From Candidatus Thorarchaeota archaeon MP11T_1 (GTDB lineage: Archaea; Asgardarchaeota; Thorarchaeia; Thorarchaeales; Thorarchaeaceae): a DNA stretch of 8,828 bases. How positions within the stretch are numbered: position 1 is the first letter of the stretch; each line of letters starts with the position of its first letter. The notes beneath the pieces were generated by a model, which saw nothing but the letters and a program-made list of their open reading frames with translations, ran no database searches and was not told where the DNA came from. Below are positions 1-5,129 of this stretch, one piece after another. The position numbers and the translations under genes were made by a program. The DNA is taken from the NCBI GenBank assembly GCA_002825515.1, contig PJET01000072.1, positions 1-8,828 of the forward strand, given 5' to 3'.

Positions 1-381
1 CTTCTCCTAGGTGGACTGGATGCAAGCTTCAAAGAGGATGATGAAGATATGCGAAGTGTTCCGACGACTGCCTATGGAGATTTACTTGAGAAGTGGAAAG
101 TTCCTCTCCTTGAGGAAGGTCTCTTTGTCGCTGGTCCCTTGGCCCTGTTCCTCGCTGAATTAGAGATGCATGATGCTCCTGCAATTGGCCTCCTTACTTA
201 TGCTACACGAGGACGTCCTGATCCTCGCTCTGCCGCTACAATGCTTGAGAAAATCAATGAGGTTTATGGCGTTGGAGCGAATGTAGAGCAGTTGTTGGAG
301 GAATCTCGTGAAATCGAGCGTCTTGAGAAGATGCGCAAGTCCATTGAGTCATCTGATCGAACAAGTGATATGTTTGTCTAA
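1..381 (+). CDS. PAC2-family proteasome assembly chaperone (PbaB-like), 5' end missing
   Basis: The reading frame is open from the first base of the window, so the gene is cut at its 5' end; 126 codons and a TAA stop remain. The visible part shows the C-terminal half of a PAC2 domain: LLLGGLDA near the window edge, then VPTTAYGDLL, a VAGPLALFLAE stretch, and GLLTYATRGRPDPRSAA, followed by a charged helix of about 30 residues. In archaea, PAC2 proteins (PbaA/PbaB) help assemble the 20S proteasome in the cytoplasm. The last residues are Asp-Met-Phe-Val, which read as a hydrophobic-Phe-X variant of the HbYX tail that docks into pockets of the proteasome alpha ring. The family call rests on remembered motif resemblance, and PAC2 homologues of unknown role also exist. 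The gene converges on the PUA gene, sharing four bases at the stops. Confidence 0.72.
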   Translation, partial: LLLGGLDASFKEDDEDMRSVPTTAYGDLLEKWKVPLLEEGLFVAGPLALFLAELEMHDAPAIGLLTYATRGRPDPRSAATMLEKINEVYGVGANVEQLLEESREIERLEKMRKSIESSDRTSDMFV

Positions 382-920
382 CCGAGTCGTCTAATGAACC
401 ACCCAATGTCTATAAGATTCTTAGCAACCAATTTTTCACCGCTCAGACGATTCAGTTTTACAGCATCAATTGAGAGTGACGCGATACCAAGACATTCACG
501 ATTTTGATTCAGAACAAGGACTCTTTGTCCTCTCTTAAATCTTGAATCCAGTTCTATAACAGACTCTTTGAGAACACTTCTGCCATAGGTGAATGCTTCT
601 GCACTTTGTTTTGATACAACTATGACGCTATCAGTCAGTGCCTCAAGCTCACTGAGAATCTGGAGACTCAGTCTGAACCTACCCTTAGCTATGGATCCCA
701 GCTCCTTTCCAATGAACTGAATGTCCTGTTTTTCACCCTCTTCTGTCACAATAGTCATCCACTCTGTTGGTATAAGATAGAATGTCTTGGTGTCACCCTC
801 TGACAATGCAACTGGAACGCGGTCTCCGAGCAGACTCTTTGTCACACCCTCGCCAAACTCCTCATCTATCTGCTCTATCACAGAAGCCCAATCAATGGGA
901 TCAACTAGAACTAGGCTCAT
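378..920 (-). CDS. PUA-domain RNA-binding protein of the NOL1/NOP2/Sun (RsmF C-terminal) type
   Basis: A protein of 180 residues. The C-terminal portion (about 100-180) looks like a PUA RNA-binding domain: AFTYGRSVLKES near 109-120, the hydrophobic strand GQRVLVLN near 131-138, ECLGIASLS near 142-150, and a closing strand GWFIRRLG. The YGRSVLKES and GWFIRR signatures are those I associate with the archaeal stand-alone PUA proteins related to the C-terminal part of Sun-family methyltransferases. The N-terminal half (1-95) is not recognised beyond being mixed alpha/beta and acidic. It lies 4 bases downstream of the methyltransferase gene with a near-perfect Shine-Dalgarno sequence, so co-translation is likely. 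I infer that it binds the same tRNA or rRNA substrate as the methyltransferase. An independent role in rRNA maturation is the alternative. Confidence 0.75.
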   Translation of the reverse strand: MSLVLVDPIDWASVIEQIDEEFGEGVTKSLLGDRVPVALSEGDTKTFYLIPTEWMTIVTEEGEKQDIQFIGKELGSIAKGRFRLSLQILSELEALTDSVIVVSKQSAEAFTYGRSVLKESVIELDSRFKRGQRVLVLNQNRECLGIASLSIDAVKLNRLSGEKLVAKNLIDIGWFIRRLG

Positions 921-924
921 ATAG

Positions 925-1899
925 TCACACCTCCCTTTTGATCATTTTACAGATGAAGAAACCCTCTGTTCCGTGTAAATGCGGTAGAAATCGTCTTGAA
1001 AGTTTCAGTGATTCATTCAGTCTAACACCATATGGTTCAGAATATCCAGGTATACCAAAATCAAGGGCTATCTCAACAATTTCCATCTCTGGGTATCTAT
1101 TGAGAATATCATCAACCACATACTCGTTTTCTTCAGGGGCAATTGAGCAAGTCGAATACACAATTGTTCCCCCATCCGTGAGGACGTTGACCGCAGCATC
1201 TAACATCTCATCCTCCCGTGTGGCACAATATCTGATGTCTGCCATGGTTTTGCTAGTTTTCCTTGTAGGATCTAACGGAATGAGACCCTCCCCAGAACAA
1301 GGTGCATCGAGAAGTATCCTGTCAGGTTCAAACTTGAGATTTTCTAGTTTTCTTGCATCACCTCGAAGCACTAATGAGTTAGTCACCCCACAACGGATGA
1401 TGTTACTCTTGAGACTTGCCATCCGAATTCTATCTTGTTCGACAGCAATGACTATTCCTGTATTCATCATAAGCTGTCCAATATGAGTAGTCTTTCCCCC
1501 TGGAGCTGCAGCTAGATCAAGAATAGTTTCACCTGGTTGAGGATCTAGGACACTCACAGCTGTCATAGATGGCACTCCTTGTACATAATAGAAACCAAGC
1601 ATGTGCTCAAGCATTGCACCGGGAGATAATCCGTCAAAATCTGCAAAGAAACCGTGTTCTAACCAAGGAATCTCATCAATAACTACAGATTTACTACGCA
1701 AGCGACTAAGAACTTCAGCATTTGTGGTCTTCAGACTGTTGACTCTGATTGATGATCTGACTGGAGATTCACAGGCTTCGAGAAACCTCAGAGTGTCTTC
1801 CTCACCCCATAATGCTAGGTAGCGTTCTAACATATATTGGAGATATCCATACTCCTTAGACAGCTCTTTGGCTCTGCTACGCAACTCTTTCGTGGACAT
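925..1899 (-). CDS. NOL1/NOP2/Sun-family tRNA/rRNA cytosine-C5 methyltransferase
   Basis: A 324-residue SAM-dependent RNA m5C methyltransferase. Motifs appear in family order: RVNSLK at 52-57 in the N-terminal RNA-recognition part; SAM-binding motif I DLAAAPGGK at 128-136; the acidic residue of motif II in AVEQDR near 152; motif III RGDARK near 179; motif IV DAPCSGEG at 198-205 with release cysteine C201; motif VI YSTCSIAPEENE with nucleophile C251; and a terminal GFFICK strand at 313-318. Both cysteines needed for the covalent mechanism are present, so it should be active. Length is typical of archaeal Trm4/NSUN-type enzymes without a fused PUA domain, and that domain is encoded by the next gene. 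Whether the target is tRNA or rRNA cannot be read from the sequence. The ATG at 1899 has GGAGAT six bases upstream. Confidence 0.93.
   Translation of the reverse strand: MSTKELRSRAKELSKEYGYLQYMLERYLALWGEEDTLRFLEACESPVRSSIRVNSLKTTNAEVLSRLRSKSVVIDEIPWLEHGFFADFDGLSPGAMLEHMLGFYYVQGVPSMTAVSVLDPQPGETILDLAAAPGGKTTHIGQLMMNTGIVIAVEQDRIRMASLKSNIIRCGVTNSLVLRGDARKLENLKFEPDRILLDAPCSGEGLIPLDPTRKTSKTMADIRYCATREDEMLDAAVNVLTDGGTIVYSTCSIAPEENEYVVDDILNRYPEMEIVEIALDFGIPGYSEPYGVRLNESLKLSRRFLPHLHGTEGFFICKMIKREV
928..935 (-). promoter_or_regulatory. Strong ribosome binding site for the PUA gene
   Basis: On the minus strand GGGAGGTG lies 7 bases before the ATG at 920. It is embedded in the last codons of the methyltransferase gene (Arg-Glu-Val) just before its TGA. 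It matches the archaeal Shine-Dalgarno consensus almost completely and fixes the PUA start. Confidence 0.75.
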
Positions 1900-1905
1900 C
1901 TCAAT

Positions 1906-1911
1906 ATCTCC
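1906..1911 (-). promoter_or_regulatory. Ribosome binding site of the m5C methyltransferase gene
   Basis: GGAGAT on the minus strand, 6 bases before the ATG at 1899, lies in the 27-base gap after the cytosine deaminase gene. No convincing TATA box is seen in that gap, which favours read-through from upstream genes. Confidence 0.6.
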
Positions 1912-1926
1912 AAATTTATGTACTAA

Positions 1927-2376
1927 CTACTCACCAATATCTTCGTTCCATAGCACTGGATTTTCCTTGATGAATTTCTTCATGATTTCGATACATTCAG
2001 CATCATCTAGAACCGTTACATCGACACCTCGCGTACGTAAATACTCCTCAGGTCCCTGGAATGTTGTGTTTTCTCCAACTATTACTTTTGGTATGCCATA
2101 TAGAAGGACAGCTCCACTGCACATGTCACATGGTGAGAGAGTGGAGAAGAGAACTGATTTTCTGTAATCTTTCGCAGTAAGTCTTCCTGCGTTCTCTAAA
2201 CAGTCCATTTCCGCATGGAGTATTGCACTACTCTTCTGTATCCGTCTATTGTGACCTCGTCCCACAATCTTTCCATCAATAACAAGGACAGAACCTATTG
2301 GAATTCCACCCTCTGAAAGCCCTTTCTTGGCCTCGTCGATTGCTGCGTTCATGTATTCAGCCAAATTCTCCATCAT
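1927..2376 (-). CDS. Fcy1-type cytosine deaminase (zinc-dependent)
   Basis: A CDA-fold deaminase of about 149 residues. Zinc ligands and catalytic acid are visible as H54-A-E56 and the PCxxC motif with C83 and C86. It resembles yeast cytosine deaminase Fcy1 unusually well from memory: GGIPIG, GRGHN, LHAE, TLSPCDMC, YGIP, VGEN, YLRTRG and a C-terminal WNEDIGE. Residues that contact the pyrimidine in Fcy1 (N51, F114, W152, D155) all have counterparts here (N43, F106, W143, D146) at nearly constant offset. This supports conversion of cytosine to uracil in pyrimidine salvage in the cytoplasm, rather than tRNA adenosine or guanine deamination. Start is uncertain: ATG at 2376, ATG at 2373, or GTG at 2385. 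GGTAAGA directly upstream favours one of the ATGs. It lies about 10 bases after the threonine synthase stop, so it is operonic. Confidence 0.85.
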   Translation of the reverse strand: MMENLAEYMNAAIDEAKKGLSEGGIPIGSVLVIDGKIVGRGHNRRIQKSSAILHAEMDCLENAGRLTAKDYRKSVLFSTLSPCDMCSGAVLLYGIPKVIVGENTTFQGPEEYLRTRGVDVTVLDDAECIEIMKKFIKENPVLWNEDIGE

Positions 2377-2386
2377 TCTTACCACA

Positions 2387-3637
2387 CTAATAATTCTCCA
2401 GAGCCCTCTTGAGTTCCGATGTTTCTGGTGGAATTAGCTTCGCGTCTGGTGTGAGTCTATCTGGTGTTGTCAAATCCTTGAAACCTGACCCTGTAATCGG
2501 AACTATAACACGGTCTGATCTGTCAATTATTCCTTGTTCAACGAGAATCTTTAATCCTGCTAATGCTGCTACGCCGCTAGGCTCAGCAAACACACCCTCC
2601 AACCTCCCCAGCATTACAAGAAACTCCTCAATCGCCTCATCAGAAACTGCAATAACCTCACCCATTGTTAATTTGAGAAATTTTATAGCTGCATCACCGT
2701 CCCAAGGGAAGGGATCTGCGAGTCCTCCTGCAACTGTTTGATTCGAGTCCCAAGGTGTGATATCTAGCGGATTCTGATCTTCTTTGAAGGCTCTCACAAT
2801 AGGTGCACATCCCTCTGGTTGAACAACAACTGGGCGGGGAAGGTCATCTATCAACCCCATCTGCTGGAACTCCCAGAGTCCCTTCATTGTGCCTGCCATG
2901 AGACCGCCGCTTCCTGTGGGAAAGAGAATCCAATCTGGAGGGTTCCATGCAGTCTGTTCTGCTATCTCAAAGCCTAACGATTTGGTGCCCTCGAACTGGA
3001 AACAATTGAAAGGTCCAAAGGATGGCGAGGGAGTCCATCCAAATTCCTTGCAGGCTGCTAGGAGTAATGTCGTTGTTGGATCTACTCCTTCCTGTACCTT
3101 CTTTACTCTGAAGACTTTCGCTCCCAGAGTCCTCAGATGTATCAGTTTCCCTCTTGGAGCGTCCTCAGGTACAAAGACAACAGCCTGAAGCCCTGCTCTT
3201 GCTGCATAGGTTGACATAGATGCTGCTGCGTTTCCAGACGATGCCGCAGAAACTGTTGTGACACCATCTTCCAGTGCTTTACTGACTCCCACACAGATTG
3301 GTCTGTCCTTGAAAGAACCTGATGGATTGACAGTTTCTAGCTTGAGGGAGAGGTCTCTCATATCCAATTCGTTTGCTATCCGTTTACTCACCACGAGGGG
3401 TGTTCCGCCCTCTCCCAATGTCACGATGTTCTTCCGTTCATTGAGTGGCATTAATTCAAAGTATTTCCAGAGTCCTGGTGTCCTCTTTAATAGACTCTCT
3501 CTTGTGATGGCTTCCTTAATGACTTCAAGATCAAACTCGAAATCGATTCTACCTCCACATCCATCATTCGGAGGAACATTGGAGATATCGTAAGTCTTGC
3601 CACATTTAGCACATTTGATACTCGTTATTTTAGACAA
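2387..3637 (-). CDS. thrC: Threonine synthase (PLP-dependent)
   Basis: Cytoplasmic enzyme converting O-phosphohomoserine to threonine. The 416-residue fold-type II PLP enzyme has, numbered from the TTG at 3637, the cofactor motif NPSGSFKDR with the Schiff-base lysine K110, the substrate loop SSGNAA near 133-138, the PLP phosphate loop GSGG at 242-245, EPSG near 352, and a terminal GSGFKD near 383. The N-terminus has CxxCG (C9, C12) and CGG (C27), a zinc-ribbon trace with only three of the usual four cysteines. Start choice: GTG at 3658 would add seven residues but has no clear ribosome binding site, whereas TTG at 3637 has GGTG five bases upstream and gives MSKITSIKC, closer to archaeal relatives. 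It is the first gene of the minus-strand operon. Other threonine/cysteine-type PLP lyases are less likely given the ribbon and length. Confidence 0.92.
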   Translation of the reverse strand: MSKITSIKCAKCGKTYDISNVPPNDGCGGRIDFEFDLEVIKEAITRESLLKRTPGLWKYFELMPLNERKNIVTLGEGGTPLVVSKRIANELDMRDLSLKLETVNPSGSFKDRPICVGVSKALEDGVTTVSAASSGNAAASMSTYAARAGLQAVVFVPEDAPRGKLIHLRTLGAKVFRVKKVQEGVDPTTTLLLAACKEFGWTPSPSFGPFNCFQFEGTKSLGFEIAEQTAWNPPDWILFPTGSGGLMAGTMKGLWEFQQMGLIDDLPRPVVVQPEGCAPIVRAFKEDQNPLDITPWDSNQTVAGGLADPFPWDGDAAIKFLKLTMGEVIAVSDEAIEEFLVMLGRLEGVFAEPSGVAALAGLKILVEQGIIDRSDRVIVPITGSGFKDLTTPDRLTPDAKLIPPETSELKRALENY

Positions 3638-3642
3638 AGTGA

Positions 3643-3646
3643 CACC
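3643..3646 (-). promoter_or_regulatory. Candidate ribosome binding site deciding the threonine synthase start
   Basis: GGTG on the minus strand sits five bases before a TTG codon at 3637. It is short, but it is the only Shine-Dalgarno-like element near the N-terminus. It favours the TTG over the GTG at 3658. Confidence 0.35.
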
Positions 3647-3690
3647 AGCCTTCCACACGAGGATTCTTCATCGTTATTTGGCTTATGGCT

Positions 3691-3704
3691 CAACCAATAA
3701 ATGG
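3691..3704. promoter_or_regulatory. Candidate shared TATA-like element between divergent genes
   Basis: The core AATAAAT (3696-3702) is the most AT-rich spot of the roughly 95-115 base intergenic region. Read on the plus strand it lies about 54 bases before the CYTH start, giving a short leader that would include its ribosome binding site. On the minus strand TTTATT lies about 40 bases before the GTG at 3658. A single element serving both directions is possible, but the match to the archaeal TATA consensus is weak. Confidence 0.25.
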
Positions 3705-3739
3705 AAACATCTAACAATCAAACGAGAGTCAGAGTCACT

Positions 3740-3748
3740 GAGGTTGAT
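3740..3748 (+). promoter_or_regulatory. Ribosome binding site of the CYTH gene
   Basis: GAGGTTGAT ends four bases before the ATG at 3753 and resembles the archaeal consensus GGAGGTGAT. It identifies this ATG as the real start, although the reading frame stays open upstream to 3597 inside threonine synthase. Confidence 0.6.
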
Positions 3749-3752
3749 ACAG

Positions 3753-4325
3753 ATGAGAGATACATATGAAGTCGAGGTCAAGATTCCCATTGATAATTAT
3801 GATGAGATGGAGAATCGGATTTTGAATGTTGGAGGAGAAAAGATCAATCAAGAAATCCAGATTGACTCATATTATGATCATCCCTGTAGAACCTTTCAAG
3901 AAACCGACGAAGCCCTCAGATTGAGATTCAGACAACCTCTTGAAGGTGAGAAACTTGGACCCTCAATTGATTTGATAGAACTCACTTACAAGGGTCCAAA
4001 AATAGATAGTACAACAAAGACCCGGATTGAGTCCTCTGTCAAACTATACGATGCTGAGGAAATCACATCTATTCTCGAGAATCTTGGATTTAAGTTGGTA
4101 GGAAAGATCACTAAGAAACGTCAATTTTTCAGCTTCCCCACAATATCAGTAAGCATCGACGACGTAGAAGATGTTGGTTTATATTTAGAGCTTGAAACAA
4201 TTGCAAAGACCACTGATGAAGTAAACAAAGCAAGGAAAGAGATCTTTGCAATGATACGAGAACTGGGTCTAGATCCCTCTAAATCGATTCGTGAGTCCTA
4301 TCTTTATCTCTATTTTAATGATTGA
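3753..4325 (+). CDS. CYTH-domain protein (class IV adenylate cyclase / triphosphatase-like)
   Basis: A 190-residue CYTH (triphosphate tunnel) protein. Defining features are the N-terminal ExExK motif EVEVK (E6, E8, K10), basic residues R56 and R58 in LRLRFR, the strand ELTYKGPK with K80, TRIE (R91, E93), the KKR cluster at 121-123, acidic IDDVED at 135-140, and the closing YLELET (E146, E148). These line an eight-stranded tunnel that binds triphosphates with two divalent metals. The family includes CyaB-type adenylate cyclases, thiamine triphosphatase and inorganic tripolyphosphatases, and which reaction occurs here cannot be told from sequence. The tunnel residues look complete, so an active enzyme is likely. 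The start at 3753 is set by a good ribosome binding site. It is divergent from threonine synthase and convergent with the HD gene, with six bases between stops. Confidence 0.86.
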   Translation: MRDTYEVEVKIPIDNYDEMENRILNVGGEKINQEIQIDSYYDHPCRTFQETDEALRLRFRQPLEGEKLGPSIDLIELTYKGPKIDSTTKTRIESSVKLYDAEEITSILENLGFKLVGKITKKRQFFSFPTISVSIDDVEDVGLYLELETIAKTTDEVNKARKEIFAMIRELGLDPSKSIRESYLYLYFND

Positions 4326-4331
4326 ACTTCT

Positions 4332-4925
4332 CTACAACTCGCTTCTAAGTTGGTTGACAAATGCTTCTAATGTCCGATGCCGCTGCTCTGCTTCAGTCCG
4401 GGTTGGCTCTGTATGCATCAAATCTCTAAGTTTTAGCAGCTTTTCATCAGCGTGATTTAGGAATCCCGCAATTCCTACTCCCGTGCGAACCGCTTGTGCA
4501 ATGGCACGAAAAACGCCAATAGCTCCAATCGCATCGAGTTTGTCAACATCACTCAATATCTCACCCTCAAGGGAGTTTGGCTCAAGACCCTCACTGAATC
4601 TGTGAGTTCTTATCACGTCTACAACATGATCGATTTCTGAATCGTTGAACCCACACTCAATGAGGATACCTCTCCCCATCTCACCAGACAGAATAGAGTG
4701 AGAAACTGCAGTTTCTTCTTCTTGAGGCCTACCAATATCATGAAGAAGTGCAGCTGCACCAAGCACCTTGAGGTTTGCATCTAAGTCTGCACCTATTTCC
4801 ATGCACATCTCATAGACTCTCATTGTATGGTCCAATGCGTGTGCTCCCCCTCCAGTCTTGACAAGCTCTTGCCTAACGAATTCCTCGATTCTCTTCTCTT
4901 GTGATGTTATGATTCGAACCCCCAT
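4332..4925 (-). CDS. HD-domain metal-dependent phosphohydrolase
   Basis: A 197-residue cytoplasmic HD-superfamily protein. Metal ligands fit the HD pattern: H33 in ALDHTMRV, H62-D63 in LLHDIGRP, H108 in VIRTHRF, and an aspartate in SDVDKLDAIG (D126 or D128). The spacing and the DxDKLDA motif resemble the YedJ-like single-domain HD hydrolases. The substrate is unknown, and nucleotides, cyclic nucleotides and pyrophosphates are all known in this superfamily. The C-terminal portion (about 150-197) is helical and charged. No clear Shine-Dalgarno precedes the ATG at 4925, but a TATA-like element lies about 25 bases upstream, so the mRNA may be leaderless. It shares its upstream region with the divergent large surface-protein gene. 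Confidence 0.86.
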   Translation of the reverse strand: MGVRIITSQEKRIEEFVRQELVKTGGGAHALDHTMRVYEMCMEIGADLDANLKVLGAAALLHDIGRPQEEETAVSHSILSGEMGRGILIECGFNDSEIDHVVDVIRTHRFSEGLEPNSLEGEILSDVDKLDAIGAIGVFRAIAQAVRTGVGIAGFLNHADEKLLKLRDLMHTEPTRTEAEQRHRTLEAFVNQLRSEL

Positions 4926-4946
4926 TTTTTCTCTGGTTGTGTTTAT

Positions 4947-4954
4947 CTTGTATA
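4947..4954 (-). promoter_or_regulatory. Candidate TATA box of the HD gene
   Basis: TATACAAG on the minus strand is centred about 25 bases before the ATG at 4925. This is the spacing expected if transcription starts at or beside the start codon. It is consistent with the lack of a ribosome binding site, but unproven. Confidence 0.3.
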
Positions 4955-5114
4955 CTGATGACTATCGTGTGTGACTCTATTTCACTTCAAGACACTTTCG
5001 ATAAACGAAATCGGGTTCAGCTGAAATATCCTTTAATTGTTAGAAAAGGACGTTTGACAGTAACTTGCGCCCCACGTATGTTACATTTCACGCCATCTCC
5101 CAAACTTGGCGAAC

Positions 5115-5120
5115 GAGAGG
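5115..5120 (+). promoter_or_regulatory. Candidate ribosome binding site of the surface-protein gene
   Basis: GAGAGG lies nine bases before a TTG at 5130. The first in-frame ATG, at 5163, has only an A/C-rich sequence upstream. The site therefore supports the TTG start. Confidence 0.4.
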
Positions 5121-5129
5121 ACAAATCCA

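Larger units (their letters stand above)
4926..5129. other. Divergent intergenic region
   Basis: This is the largest gene-free stretch of the window, about 204 bases, between the HD gene and the surface-protein gene. Besides the TATA-like element for the HD gene it holds an AT-rich patch at 5021-5039 (AAATAT and TTTAATTG) that could be a plus-strand promoter with a leader of about 70 bases, and the ribosome binding site at its right end. No RNA gene, hairpin terminator or repeat was recognised. A plus-strand reading frame crossing it (4937-5293) has no recognisable product and overlaps the real gene in another frame. Confidence 0.4.

Noticed and set aside
782..1486. Plus-strand open frame of 234 codons opposite the methyltransferase and PUA genes
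   Set aside because: The translation is rich in Ser/Leu and shows no domain, while the opposite strand carries every motif of a Sun-family methyltransferase; it is an antisense shadow.
1927..2376. tRNA adenosine deaminase (TadA) or guanine deaminase as the identity of the CDA-fold gene
   Set aside because: Shared zinc motifs alone would allow it, but the Trp/Asp C-terminus and the Asn and Phe pocket residues fit Fcy1-type cytosine deaminase better.
2409..3593. Three plus-strand open frames opposite threonine synthase
   Set aside because: No recognisable motif, no ribosome binding site; fully antisense to a well-conserved enzyme.
3597..3752. Upstream extension of the CYTH frame into the threonine synthase gene
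   Set aside because: It would overlap the start of the divergent gene, adds 52 residues unlike the CYTH family, and the ATG at 3753 has a good ribosome binding site and begins just before the ExExK motif.
4925..4931. T-run as a transcription terminator
   Set aside because: It lies directly before the HD start codon and no plus-strand transcript is expected to end there, because the HD gene is on the minus strand; it is simply an A-rich leader of that gene.
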